Source: Fibrobacter sp. UBA4297 (GTDB taxonomy: Bacteria > Fibrobacterota > Fibrobacteria > Fibrobacterales > Fibrobacteraceae). Taken from it: DNA of 47,158 nucleotides. Position 1 is the first letter of the stretch; the number at the start of each line of letters is the position of its first letter. Below, one piece after another: positions 18,008 to 26,825 of this stretch. The translations under genes and the position numbers were made by a program. The DNA is taken from positions 1-47,158 of the forward strand of contig NZ_DGUZ01000008.1 of NCBI RefSeq assembly GCF_002394865.1, read 5' to 3'. The notes beneath the pieces are model-generated. The model saw nothing but the letters and a program-made list of their open reading frames with translations. It did no database searches and had not been told where the DNA came from.

Positions 18008-18079
18008 GCGGCGGTAGCTCAATGGTAGAGCCTTAGCCTTCCAAGCTAATGGTTGCCGGTTCGATCCCGGTCCGCCGCT
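18008..18079 (+). tRNA. tRNA-Gly (anticodon TCC)
   Basis: Full cloverleaf: acceptor GCGGCGG/CCGCCGC, D arm GCTC-AATGGTA-GAGC, anticodon arm TTAGC-CTTCCAA-GCTAA, T arm GCCGG-TTCGATC-CCGGT, discriminator T. The 3' CCA is not encoded. Confidence 0.97.
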
Positions 18080-18082
18080 CTT

Positions 18083-18108
18083 AGACCTCCCTTTGGGAGG
18101 TCTTTTTT
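18083..18108 (+). terminator. Terminator of tRNA-Gly
   Basis: AGACCTCCC, loop TTT, GGGAGGTCT then TTTTT. Confidence 0.93.
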
Positions 18109-18135
18109 GCTTTAATCAAGGCTTCTCTTGAACGG

Positions 18136-18978
18136 CTAATTACCTTTAAGAACTTCCAGCACGCCCCTATTCCGTGGAGTCTTTGCTTTTACGGGTTCTC
18201 TAACCCCGTCTCGATTATCATTCTCGAACATTACAGCTCTGGGAGTTCTCTTTTCAGAACTAACGACACAGGAGCATCTTTGATGCTTCTTCACTTCTTC
18301 TTGAGATGGCATTTTAAGCCACACCACATCATACATGTCTTGGGATAATTTTGTCAAATCCCCGAAGTTTGCACCAACTTTGCCTGACACAGCAAAGGAA
18401 AAATACGAGAAGCCCGCATTCTTTGCCATCTGCACTAAAGGTCTATAGGAACGGATTTTGCGGAGAAAATCATCTCTATCTTGTTCCGATTCCACAACAA
18501 TTAAGATATCATTTGTGTCATGGCGGTCTTCTGCAGTTTTGCGAAGCTCAATCAAATTCCAGGCAACTTCATCAAGAGCAGACAGCGGCGCAATAACGCC
18601 GTCTTTCCCGTGATATTTAAAATTTTTCTTCGGCGGAGGATTCTTTCCGCCCTCGCCACTTCCCACGGCCTTGTACATCTTACCCTTTCTATCAACGATT
18701 ACATGGTCGAGTTCGCCATTCTTTTCGGAATACAGCGCCCACATAATGCGGCCCGGGTCATCTTCGCTTTCGCGATGGAGCGTCACATAACGAGTTCCAT
18801 GTTGGTCGGACAACGTTGTATAGAAAACGTTTGGAGAAAAGCCACCTTTGGCACCGATGACCATAAAATCTTTTGCAATCATTACTGATAGATCAAGGGT
18901 ATGGCAGTCCGCCCAACAAAGTGTCGAACAAACCATGACCAACGCCATTAGGACTTTTGAAAATTTTCGCAACACCAT
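18136..18978 (-). CDS. Exported protein of unknown function
   Basis: 280 residues from ATG 18978. The N-terminus KFSKVLMALVMVCSTLCWA reads as a Sec signal peptide, so the mature protein is probably periplasmic. There is a Gly/Pro/Lys linker near residues 105-120 (GEGGKNPPPKKN). The segment DILIVVESEQDRDDFLRKIR followed by LVQMAKNAGFSYFSFAV faintly recalls the periplasmic domain of ExbD/TolR, where an acidic strand precedes a helix ending in AGF; this is a weak resemblance only. The start codon overlaps the stop of the upstream gene by one base (TGATG), so the two are coupled. Confidence 0.7.
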   Translation of the reverse strand: MVLRKFSKVLMALVMVCSTLCWADCHTLDLSVMIAKDFMVIGAKGGFSPNVFYTTLSDQHGTRYVTLHRESEDDPGRIMWALYSEKNGELDHVIVDRKGKMYKAVGSGEGGKNPPPKKNFKYHGKDGVIAPLSALDEVAWNLIELRKTAEDRHDTNDILIVVESEQDRDDFLRKIRSYRPLVQMAKNAGFSYFSFAVSGKVGANFGDLTKLSQDMYDVVWLKMPSQEEVKKHQRCSCVVSSEKRTPRAVMFENDNRDGVREPVKAKTPRNRGVLEVLKGN

Positions 18979-19391
18979 CAAGAGCACACTTTCGTCGTTC
19001 TGTCGTTGCCGCCACCGTCCCTGCAAGTAGCCTTCGCCGCACTATAAGCCATTTCCACGCCGACTTCAGATTCCATATTGTACATGGAATAAGTCTTGGT
19101 ATCGATTGAACCATGAGTGTCCTTGATGGTCACAATCAGGTCTCGGCCATCAGCCTTGTAGGTGTATTCGGCATCGCCACCGAATGCGTCACTACGCACA
19201 AAGTGCCAAGTGCTTACGTCGGACTTGACCATAGTATCGCAAGCCGGCAGCTCAACGCAAGTTTTAGCAACACCCTCAGTTTCTAGCGACGGCGAAGGTT
19301 CATCCGCCTGCGTGGCAGAATTACCATCATCGCAAGCTACAAAGACCAACGACAAAGCAGCAAGTAAATTAACAAAACGAATGTAATTCAT
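18978..19391 (-). CDS. Small lipoprotein of unknown function
   Basis: 137 residues with lipobox FVAC (Cys20) followed by an acidic stretch CDDGNSATQADEP typical of lipoproteins kept out of inner-membrane retention. The mature part has several Cys and a strand-rich stretch (YTYKADGRDLIVTIKDTHG). Probably cotranscribed with 18136-18978; 20 bp separate it from 19412-19855 upstream. Confidence 0.75.
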   Translation of the reverse strand: MNYIRFVNLLAALSLVFVACDDGNSATQADEPSPSLETEGVAKTCVELPACDTMVKSDVSTWHFVRSDAFGGDAEYTYKADGRDLIVTIKDTHGSIDTKTYSMYNMESEVGVEMAYSAAKATCRDGGGNDRTTKVCS

Positions 19392-19411
19392 AAAAACAAT
19401 TCCCTAAAAAA

Positions 19412-19855
19412 TTATTCGCTAAACGTGAACGGAATCGTAACAGTACAATTTGAATAATCCCCAGCATCAAATTTCCACTGCAAGATATCATCCAGCACAG
19501 CCTTTTCAAATTCAGGGAAATTCATAGTTGTACCGACAATTTCTCCCGTTTCCACATTGCCATCCGGGAGTATTTTAAACTTCACCGTAATCTTGCCACC
19601 AAAGCCCGGTTTTGTCCGCAAGAAATTATTGTACAAAGGTTTCAAACGGTTCGGGGTATTTGCCTTGACAACCTCCATAATCTTTTGGGCGGAACGGCCC
19701 TTAGCAGCCGAGGTTGAATCACGCTTATCTTTATATTGACCAGCACTTTCTTTGGCCGGGGCATCTGAATTAGGCACGGTAGTAACAGCCTTTGGCGCAC
19801 AAGCCACAAGCATAGCAGCAATGATAAAAAATCCTATCCATTTCATAAATTTCAT
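19412..19855 (-). CDS. Lipoprotein with AgmX/PglI-like (TonB C-terminal fold) domain
   Basis: 147 residues. Lipobox LVACAPK, Ser/Lys-rich spacer, then about 95 residues with NRLKPLYNNFLRTKPGFGGKI, VKFKILPDGNVETGEIVG and FEKAVLDDILQWKFD, the layout of AgmX/PglI C-terminal domains, related to the TonB fold and common in delta-proteobacteria and Fibrobacter. Start ATG 19855; ATG 19846 is possible (both near AAAGG). The frame above 19855 runs through a repeat-rich intergenic region and is not coding. First gene of an apparent three-gene exported-protein operon. Confidence 0.8.
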   Translation of the reverse strand: MKFMKWIGFFIIAAMLVACAPKAVTTVPNSDAPAKESAGQYKDKRDSTSAAKGRSAQKIMEVVKANTPNRLKPLYNNFLRTKPGFGGKITVKFKILPDGNVETGEIVGTTMNFPEFEKAVLDDILQWKFDAGDYSNCTVTIPFTFSE

Positions 19856-19935
19856 ACCTTTATACGAAATATAATAAAAGCTTATTATTGCATTGGAACC
19901 TATCGGTCCCCCGGCTCGGTAGTTCGACAAAAGGT

Positions 19936-19954
19936 CACTGAGCCAGCCGAAGTG
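19936..19954. repeat. 19-bp REP-like palindrome, copy 1
   Basis: CACTGAGCCAGCCGAAGTG. Outer arms CACT/AGTG. Its counterpart at 35779-35797 (reverse strand) has CCCT/AGGG arms with nearly the same centre. Confidence 0.55.
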
Positions 19955-19987
19955 CACCAACCTTAGCCCGACTTCACACCCCACACT

Positions 19988-20036
19988 CCCTAACCACCAA
20001 CCACTGCTTACTAACCACTGTTTACCAATCACTCCC
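19988..20036. repeat. Seven degenerate heptamers (CACT-x-x-x / TAAC type)
   Basis: Reads as CCCTAAC, CACCAAC, CACTGCT, TACTAAC, CACTGTT, TACCAAT, CACTCCC without gaps, in the gap before the RNA methyltransferase. Confidence 0.7.
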
Positions 20037-20107
20037 TCATAGCATAAAAATAGACTTTAAACTTTCCGGGAACTTTTTAAATTTGAGGGGTAGAAAAAGA
20101 GGATTTC

Positions 20108-21268
20108 ATGTTTTTTGAACAAGCCATCGCACATAACCTTCCGAATTACACGAAGGAATCGGATTCCGCTTACGGCGAGACTCTTGCTCCGCTCGATTAC
20201 AAGGACGAGCTCAAAGTCAAGAACGAAGCCATCCGCGAATTTTGGGAAGTGAACCGCCTCGCCCGCGGTCCGCAGCCGATTGTTGCAAGCCCCATGCCGC
20301 GCAATTACCGCACAACGTCCAAGCGCCAAGTCGAAATGAAGCCGGGCGACCTCCGTTTTAACGAATACGATAGCATTTTGGAGCCCGAAGAACACAACGC
20401 CATTTATCGCTTGCTGTTTGACAAGCTCATCACGCCGGCCTACAAGCCGCTCGCCTATGCGCTCAACTGGCTCATCATCCGTGGCACGTACAAGTACCGC
20501 ATCGTGATTTTCAACGTGAAAAAGCTCGATGCAAGTATCGTGCGCAAGCTCAAGCAGATTTCCGAAGTTTTGCAGCAGAGCCCGTACCACGTGACCGCTG
20601 CCCATGCCTACGTGGACCCCACAGGTTCCAACTACTACCTCGAAGCAAAGCGCCCGACTGACACACTCAACTTCAAGCAGCTTTACGGCCCGCGCGAACT
20701 TTCGCTCGACCTCGGCCATTTCAGGCTCAAGTACCCGGTGACGGGATTCAGCCAGATTAACGAAAGCCAGATTCACAACCTCATCAAGTCCGCAAGCCGT
20801 TTGCTCGGTCTCGAAAAGGGCGACCATTTCCTAGATCTTTACTGCGGTTACGGTCTCTTTAGCTTTGCGCTCGGCGAAGCCGCAAAGTCCGTTCTCGGTG
20901 TGGAATGGGAAGGCCCGTCCATCGATTGCGCCAAGGCTTCTGCAAGATTCTTGAAGAAGAACTACAAGTTCATCGCCGGCAAGATTGACGAGACGTTTGT
21001 GCAAATGAGACTTCCGCGACCGATTCCTGGCGAACCGGAGCGCATTCTGCTTGACCCGCCGCGCAAGGGAACCGAACCGGGCGTCATCCGAGCTCTCGCG
21101 ATGCGCAAGCCAGTGCGCGTGCTCCACATTTTCTGTGGCACCGACGAAATCCCAGCAGCTCTCGCCGAATGGGAACGTTACGGCTACCGCGTCAAGGAAG
21201 TGCTGCCGATGGACCTGTTCCCCGGCACGCCGCACCTCGAAACGCTCGTCGCACTAGAAAAGAAGTAA
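20108..21268 (+). CDS. TrmA/RlmD-family RNA uracil-5 methyltransferase
   Basis: SAM-dependent enzyme of 386 residues that by family would methylate uracil C5 in 23S rRNA or tRNA. The C-terminal class I methyltransferase fold shows motif I DHFLDLYCGYGLFSFALG and the catalytic-region LLDPPRKG. The usual nucleophile Cys appears to be in HIFCGTDEIP (family consensus is SCNP). It lacks the N-terminal TRAM domain and the four-Cys iron-sulphur cluster of classic RlmD, like other short clostridial/Fibrobacter forms. AAAGAGG precedes the start. Exact target base unknown. Confidence 0.85.
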   Translation: MFFEQAIAHNLPNYTKESDSAYGETLAPLDYKDELKVKNEAIREFWEVNRLARGPQPIVASPMPRNYRTTSKRQVEMKPGDLRFNEYDSILEPEEHNAIYRLLFDKLITPAYKPLAYALNWLIIRGTYKYRIVIFNVKKLDASIVRKLKQISEVLQQSPYHVTAAHAYVDPTGSNYYLEAKRPTDTLNFKQLYGPRELSLDLGHFRLKYPVTGFSQINESQIHNLIKSASRLLGLEKGDHFLDLYCGYGLFSFALGEAAKSVLGVEWEGPSIDCAKASARFLKKNYKFIAGKIDETFVQMRLPRPIPGEPERILLDPPRKGTEPGVIRALAMRKPVRVLHIFCGTDEIPAALAEWERYGYRVKEVLPMDLFPGTPHLETLVALEKK

Positions 21269-21271
21269 TTG

Positions 21272-21356
21272 GTCAATAGTCATTAGTTATTGGCTTCATA
21301 TTCGCGACTTCGTCGCCATACTTTAGACCATTGACTACTGACTAACAACTAGCAAC
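21272..21356. repeat. Inverted heptad arms around a short centre
   Basis: Left arm GTCAATA-GTCATTA-GTTATTG (21272-21292). Right arm ACCATTG-ACTACTG-ACTAACA-ACTAGCA (21327-21354), approximately its reverse complement. The tract sits between convergent gene ends. Confidence 0.7.
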
Positions 21357-24104
21357 TTACTTCAGCGTTTTCAAGAAGGCGTCAAGCCTTGCACTGAACT
21401 GAGCCGCCCCAAGATAGCTCACATGGTTTGTATTAGCTGCCATCTCGCCTGAATAGTCGTGATGGCCATCTTTATATTCATCAAAAATGGGAATCTCCAT
21501 TTCCTTAACCGCGTCAATAATCTTGTGCGCATCATCCCAGCTCGGGCCATACGGGTCAAAAGCCTCAGTATCCTTGTAGCCAGGGTTGCGTGGCGGAATT
21601 GCGGCAACCAACTGAATGCCCTTGGATTCTACAAACAACTTCAAAGCCTCAATATATTCCAAACTTATCTGCAAAAACGGAGATTCAAATTTCAGTATAG
21701 AAAGATCCACATTCACAACAGGAACGCCCCATTCTCCAGCAGGCAAGAGGAACGTACCTTCAATATACTGCTGTCCCAGCAAGACTTGCGGAAACTGTTG
21801 GTCCTGACTAAGTTGCGCGATATCTTTTTTCGTTGATTCGGACAAATATCTCATGTCATAGCAGATACCCGGTGAACTTTCAAGAACCGGCCCAGTCATA
21901 TCGCTATAAGCCCTGAAAAAGAACCCAGGAGAAAGTTCTATCACGAGGAACTTTATCTTAGGAGCGTATGGTACAACATAATTCCGAATTAAGTAGTCAA
22001 ACAGGTAGAGATCTGACAAGCTCACACCCATATTAATTGCCTTATAGGACTTAATAGAATCTTCTATCACGGCGTTCAAAAGCATCGAACTTCCGAAAGT
22101 GGCTACTTCAATCTTATCGCATTGACTCCAGAACGACTTGAGTCTCATACCCAGTTCCACATTTGCAAATGGGAACAGGCTTTTTGCTTTGTTGTCATAA
22201 TAGGCGCCAGCGCTATCCACATTCACAGTAGGCTTCGGATGGTCCTCACCATCTTGCCAAACCCACAGGCACGGGTGCCAAAGTTCCTCGCCTTCCACAA
22301 GCGGCACGACATCACCATTTTCCAGATTCACAAGAGCAAGCAAGCGGTGCGTTCCATTGTAATCCGTAAGGCTTGTGACAATCAAGTTGCTTGGTTCACC
22401 GCTTAACATGCCCACCGCCCATTCGGTATGGTCAAACGTATATTTTGCAGGAGACGCCACCGTGCGCACCAAGTGTCCCGTGCTATCCGCCACGAGAATT
22501 CGTTCGTGAACACCATAATTCACGCCCACAAAATCACGCCCACGCGTGCCGCCAAAATCAAGGAACAGCGTACGTTTCGTACCATCCTTCGACAATGACG
22601 CATTGCAGGCCTGCTCCCCATTGTACCAAATCACATCCGTACCCGTAAGCACGTCTGTCAAATGCGCACGCAGCAACGTCGAAGAAGAAATTCCAAAACT
22701 ATTGTCGTTTACAACACCGCCATGGTAAGCGCCATCAAAAAGCTTTTGCGGAGTTCCAAACTTGCCATTTTCAAATTTGACCTGCCATGTACTTTCCTCT
22801 ATAAAATCTTCGTCCTTGTTATTCTTGGCAGACGAAACATACACAATCACCGTATCGCCATCCGGATTCACTCGCCAGCGCGGGATTGCAGCATTTTCCA
22901 CAGGCAACTTCACCAGATTGCTCCCAGATTCATTTAAATCGCGAACGAAGACAGTGGATTCTTTTCGAACGCCTTCCATTGACGTACAAAACGCCACGCG
23001 CTTGCCATCTGGAGAAACATCAGGATGGTAGGAATCTATTTTGTCTTCAATTTCTACAATTTTCGCGTTTTTTGCAAAATCCACATAGACAAGATTCCCG
23101 CTCAAATCATTTCGGAATACAAGCTTAGCACGATAGGAATCCGTCATTCGGCGCATTTCCGCGCCATCAACCAGTGGCGTAATCGGAGTAGACACGACGC
23201 TACCGTCATCTGTAAACCACACAGCATCCGGAATCGAACCGCTTACAAGGCGAAACCCGATGTAATCCCCTTTTGTTGAACTCAATATTGGGTAAGTATC
23301 CCCTCTACTGAACAAGAACATCGCCGAAGGCGAACTCAAATAGCTCCCGCCCTTCACCACGCACGAGCCAATAGCATCTCCATCGACCGAGCCTACAAAA
23401 TTTTGGACAACTGTATCCTTAAAAGATGTATAGCGGTCGTTCACGAATTCAAGCATGTTGCCAGCCAAATCGCAAAAGTCATTTTTCGATTCACCAAAAG
23501 AACAAACTTTATGAACAACATTTTTAGAATTTAATCCATTCCAGCTTTGCGTTGGATCCCAATTTATGGACGCAGCAAAAATCCATTCCGCCTCTGTAGG
23601 CAATCTAAAGCCATTCGCCTGCGGATTAAATTTGAAACCATCCATCTTGACACAATGTTTTTCCGAATCAAAATCAACAGAAGTATATTCATAAGAAGAA
23701 TCAAGACCATTTTCGTTGCTTAAGGCGTTTGCATACAAAACAGCATCATAAAAAGTCACATTTGCAGCAGGCATGGAGTCTTGCGAACATGTCACTTTTA
23801 CTCCAGACACTTTACGCATAACATCGTTGAACCGTTTACAAATAACTTCGTGACGGTCCATATAATAGTCATAAGAAAATTCAACCTCCATCTTCGGGCG
23901 TTCAAGCATTTTCGCCGATGTTTCATTTGTCCCAAGCGAAGTCTTTTTCCCCATGGCCTGAACATAGAGCATTCCCTCAAATGTCCCATTATCTATAATC
24001 GGAGCTATAGCTTTCCCCCTATCGGAATGGTCTCCATCCGAACAAGAAACGCTCCCCATAGCTGCTAATAAGAGCAGCAATACAAAATGTTGTATTTTAT
24101 ACAT
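21357..24104 (-). CDS. Large lipoprotein: FGE-like domain, TolB-like propeller, SGNH-like C-terminus (TIGR02171 type)
   Basis: 915 residues with lipobox SVSCSDG (Cys21). Residues about 45-300 look like a formylglycine-generating-enzyme/SUMF1 fold (MDRHEVICKRFNDVMR, FRLPTEAEWIFAAS, DLAGNMLEFVNDRY, VVKGGSYLSSP, IGFRLV). About 330-640 holds TolB/WD40-like strands (SYHPDVSPDGKRVAFC). About 680-915 resembles an SGNH/GDSL hydrolase: IEVATFGSSMLLNAV near its start and NTNHVSYLGAAQFS near its end, where Asn replaces the usual Asp of DxxH. The whole architecture matches the F. succinogenes paralogous family TIGR02171, whose function is unknown. Outer-membrane, surface-facing location is inferred. Confidence 0.87.
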   Translation of the reverse strand: MYKIQHFVLLLLLAAMGSVSCSDGDHSDRGKAIAPIIDNGTFEGMLYVQAMGKKTSLGTNETSAKMLERPKMEVEFSYDYYMDRHEVICKRFNDVMRKVSGVKVTCSQDSMPAANVTFYDAVLYANALSNENGLDSSYEYTSVDFDSEKHCVKMDGFKFNPQANGFRLPTEAEWIFAASINWDPTQSWNGLNSKNVVHKVCSFGESKNDFCDLAGNMLEFVNDRYTSFKDTVVQNFVGSVDGDAIGSCVVKGGSYLSSPSAMFLFSRGDTYPILSSTKGDYIGFRLVSGSIPDAVWFTDDGSVVSTPITPLVDGAEMRRMTDSYRAKLVFRNDLSGNLVYVDFAKNAKIVEIEDKIDSYHPDVSPDGKRVAFCTSMEGVRKESTVFVRDLNESGSNLVKLPVENAAIPRWRVNPDGDTVIVYVSSAKNNKDEDFIEESTWQVKFENGKFGTPQKLFDGAYHGGVVNDNSFGISSSTLLRAHLTDVLTGTDVIWYNGEQACNASLSKDGTKRTLFLDFGGTRGRDFVGVNYGVHERILVADSTGHLVRTVASPAKYTFDHTEWAVGMLSGEPSNLIVTSLTDYNGTHRLLALVNLENGDVVPLVEGEELWHPCLWVWQDGEDHPKPTVNVDSAGAYYDNKAKSLFPFANVELGMRLKSFWSQCDKIEVATFGSSMLLNAVIEDSIKSYKAINMGVSLSDLYLFDYLIRNYVVPYAPKIKFLVIELSPGFFFRAYSDMTGPVLESSPGICYDMRYLSESTKKDIAQLSQDQQFPQVLLGQQYIEGTFLLPAGEWGVPVVNVDLSILKFESPFLQISLEYIEALKLFVESKGIQLVAAIPPRNPGYKDTEAFDPYGPSWDDAHKIIDAVKEMEIPIFDEYKDGHHDYSGEMAANTNHVSYLGAAQFSARLDAFLKTLK

Positions 24105-24233
24105 ATTATTAATATACTAATTTTAATTGTATCAATAAAATAGCATCCCGTTCCCACAGGAATGATTGCACCTCAAAATGCATTCCATAATTACCTGCAA
24201 AAGATTCTATCTTTTAAGAGAGGTATTTTAGAT

Positions 24234-25418
24234 ATGGCAACATCAAACGAAAAACCGGCACTTTGGACACGTAATTTTACGACATGCGCTGCAGCGAATT
24301 TTTTGCTTTTCTTTAGTTTCTACCAGCTACTGCCGATTCTCCCGCTGTACATCATCGACAAATTCCAGACAGACAACGCAACGGCAGGCTTTATCATCTC
24401 GCTCTACACGATTGGAGCTCTCGCCTGCAGGCCCTTCGCCGGTTTTCTCGTAGATACGTTCAGTCGAAAGCCTCTATACTTTTGGACTTTTTTCGCGTTC
24501 ACGCTCTGCTTTTTTGGCTACAAGACGGTCGGGCTTTTGCCGATTCTTGCCGTTGTGCGTTTTGCACACGGACTGTTCTTTGGCATTTCGAGCACAGCAA
24601 GTAACACAGTCGCCATTGACGCCCTGCCAGCAAGCCGCCGCGGCGAAGGCATCGGGTACTTTGGAATCAGCGTGAACTTGGCCTTCGCCACCGGTCCCAT
24701 GACCGGAATGTTCCTGTACGAAGCGTTCGGTGACACAATCGTTTTCGCGATTTCCACATTGCTCTGCATCATCGGCCTCATTCTCGTACAAACGCTCAAG
24801 CTAAAGCCACGCGAAAAAAAGCAACGCGCCCCTCTCTCTCTTGACCGATTCTTCCTCACACGCGCCGTTCCGCAATTTGCAAACTTCATCTTCGTCGGAT
24901 TTGCATACGGCCCCGTCACAAACTACATCGCCATTTACGCAGGCGAGCTTGGCATCGGTGGGTCAGGCTGGTTCTACGCACTCATCGCGACAGGCCTCAT
25001 TTTGAACCGCATTATGACAGGTCGACTCATTGACCGCGGTTACCTGATTCACCTCGTCGGTTCCGGCATGACACTGATTGTCGTCGCTTACTTTATTCTC
25101 GCCTTTTGCCATGGTCCCATCGCATTTTTCACAGCAGCATTTCTCATTGGCACAAGTCTCGGGCTCATCTTCCCTGGCTACCAGACCATGTGCGTAAACC
25201 TCGCCCGCCACGACCAGCGCGGCACGGCAAACAGCACTTATCTCTCGGGATGGGACATCGGCATCGGAGCAGGAATTCTCGTGGGCGGCGCCATGGCAAA
25301 CCACTTCAGCATGCACAGACAAGTGTTCTTGGCATGCGCCATTGCACTCATCATTGCAGACATCATGTTCCTCACCTATACCTCAAGGCATTACTTGAAG
25401 AACAAACTTGAAGGGTGA
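24234..25418 (+). CDS. MFS transporter
   Basis: About 394 residues with 12 predicted hydrophobic segments; the MFS loop 2-3 signature appears as GALACRPFAGFLVDTFSRKPLY. Resembles drug/sugar efflux permeases (AraJ/EmrD-like). I chose ATG 24234, which has AGAGAGG 11 nt upstream and places TM1 near residue 25; the frame opens at ATG 24162 with a weak CAGGA, so a 24-residue longer form is possible. Divergent from the TIGR02171 gene. Substrate unknown. Confidence 0.85.
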   Translation: MATSNEKPALWTRNFTTCAAANFLLFFSFYQLLPILPLYIIDKFQTDNATAGFIISLYTIGALACRPFAGFLVDTFSRKPLYFWTFFAFTLCFFGYKTVGLLPILAVVRFAHGLFFGISSTASNTVAIDALPASRRGEGIGYFGISVNLAFATGPMTGMFLYEAFGDTIVFAISTLLCIIGLILVQTLKLKPREKKQRAPLSLDRFFLTRAVPQFANFIFVGFAYGPVTNYIAIYAGELGIGGSGWFYALIATGLILNRIMTGRLIDRGYLIHLVGSGMTLIVVAYFILAFCHGPIAFFTAAFLIGTSLGLIFPGYQTMCVNLARHDQRGTANSTYLSGWDIGIGAGILVGGAMANHFSMHRQVFLACAIALIIADIMFLTYTSRHYLKNKLEG

Positions 25419-25456
25419 TTAAGAACTTAGAGCGTAGCGAGCTAAGCTCAGCCAAC

Positions 25457-25471
25457 AGCACCGAAGGTGCT
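25457..25471. terminator. Hairpin between convergent MFS and GGDEF genes
   Basis: AGCACC-GAA-GGTGCT, a perfect 6-bp stem with a UUCG loop on the minus strand. No U-run follows, so it may be a REP-like hairpin rather than a true terminator. Confidence 0.35.
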
Positions 25472-26603
25472 AAGCCAAGCGCTTGTCCTCGTACATTTTC
25501 TTGTCGGCATTAATCATACATTCCTTGAAGTTCTCCGAATTGCCATCCCAACGGGCATAGCCTACACTCACTTCAATATTATAGGAACGCTTCCCCTCCT
25601 GCACAGAAATTTCTTCTTGCAGGCATGCCTTGATTTTCTGTACAACTTCGTCTGGCGCATCGGTATGAGCTATCAGTAAAAATTCGTCACCACCATAGCG
25701 GCACAGAAAAATTGAAAAATTCAGACGTTCACAAGCTTTCTTGAGAGCCTGCGAGACAACAATAAGCGCGCGGTCTCCCTCGGCATGGCCGTATGTATCG
25801 TTAATTTGCTTAAAATGATCCACATCCACCATAATCACATAGGAATCTTCAACCTCGTGCTGTTGGCGTAAATAGTCATTCAAACGATTACGGTTGTTGA
25901 GCATCGTCAGAGGATCCATCGATATCAGCTGGTTTTGCAAATGTAGATACGCAAACAAAATAATAAACGTACACCAGAAGCAGAATATCGGCGATGTCAT
26001 CGCAAAAAATATCTGAGCCCCGCCAGCAATCAGCACACCCGGCGTATAGCTTGACACAATCAAGTACGTTCGCAAATTCGGACGATTTTGAGCATTCCTT
26101 ACACGGGCAAGTCCGCGAACCGTAGCAGCAATCCAATAAAGCAGCGGTAACAGCGACAAAACCACGTAATAGAGGTCTACAGGTTCAAGTTTATCATCTA
26201 TCCAAAAATCAGGAACCACGACAAACGAAATAAACAGTCCGACATCCTGCACTATAATCGGAATTTTCAGCAATCTCTGGAGATGCTCTATCTGCTTGCG
26301 CGTCATATCCGCACGAGTGCCAATTTCAGCAAACATAAAGCAGCTATAAGCGACCATCGGAAGGATAAAGACGTTAAGATAATTTACTATCAAAACGCTA
26401 AAAATGTTCTTCGGAATAGTAGCGTTGTTTACAAGAGCCCAAGCGGAATCACTCAAAAAATACAGAATATGCCATAACACCAGAGTCCGGAAAAGCTCGT
26501 ACTTCGGTTGCGGCGTCGGAAGTTTTTTGATAGTATACCACAGAAGTAACAGGAGACAAACGCACCCAAGATTGACTTCCGCATAAAAACCAAAAACGCT
26601 CAT
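25470..26603 (-). CDS. Membrane-bound diguanylate cyclase (GGDEF)
   Basis: 377 residues from ATG 26603. About seven membrane segments lead into a cytoplasmic GGDEF domain in the last 165 residues. The active site RYGGDEF is canonical, and MDPLTMLNNRNRLNDYL plus DVDHFKQINDTYGHAEGD are the usual upstream motifs, so it should make c-di-GMP. No clear I-site RxxD was found immediately upstream (the five-residue spacer position holds FSIFLC). Upstream starts at 26708 (ATG) or 26714 (TTG) would add a hydrophobic stretch; neither has a Shine-Dalgarno. Divergent from TIGR02147 gene 2. Confidence 0.9.
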   Translation of the reverse strand: MSVFGFYAEVNLGCVCLLLLLWYTIKKLPTPQPKYELFRTLVLWHILYFLSDSAWALVNNATIPKNIFSVLIVNYLNVFILPMVAYSCFMFAEIGTRADMTRKQIEHLQRLLKIPIIVQDVGLFISFVVVPDFWIDDKLEPVDLYYVVLSLLPLLYWIAATVRGLARVRNAQNRPNLRTYLIVSSYTPGVLIAGGAQIFFAMTSPIFCFWCTFIILFAYLHLQNQLISMDPLTMLNNRNRLNDYLRQQHEVEDSYVIMVDVDHFKQINDTYGHAEGDRALIVVSQALKKACERLNFSIFLCRYGGDEFLLIAHTDAPDEVVQKIKACLQEEISVQEGKRSYNIEVSVGYARWDGNSENFKECMINADKKMYEDKRLA

Positions 26604-26787
26604 AATACAGAAAATATATTTTTTTCTTAAAAGCGCATAAACAAGCCTACAAAAACTATGTAATATTACGCTTATTACAAGCGCATAGAAAAGCTCCAGA
26701 CGTTGCATATACAATACATTTTAATCAGAATTTACATAAAATACAGCAATTTCAAACAATTTTATAACATTTCGTTGCATATCAATA

Positions 26788-26816
26788 TTGTTTTCCAGAC
26801 ATTTTCGGTATATATT
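26788..26816 (+). promoter_or_regulatory. Promoter of TIGR02147 gene 2, probably near-leaderless
   Basis: TTGTTT (26788-26793), 17-bp spacer, TATATT (26811-26816), then 9 nt (TATAGTCAA) before ATG with no Shine-Dalgarno. The stretch from GGTATA to the start codon resembles that of gene 1. Confidence 0.65.
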
Positions 26817-26825
26817 TATAGTCAA

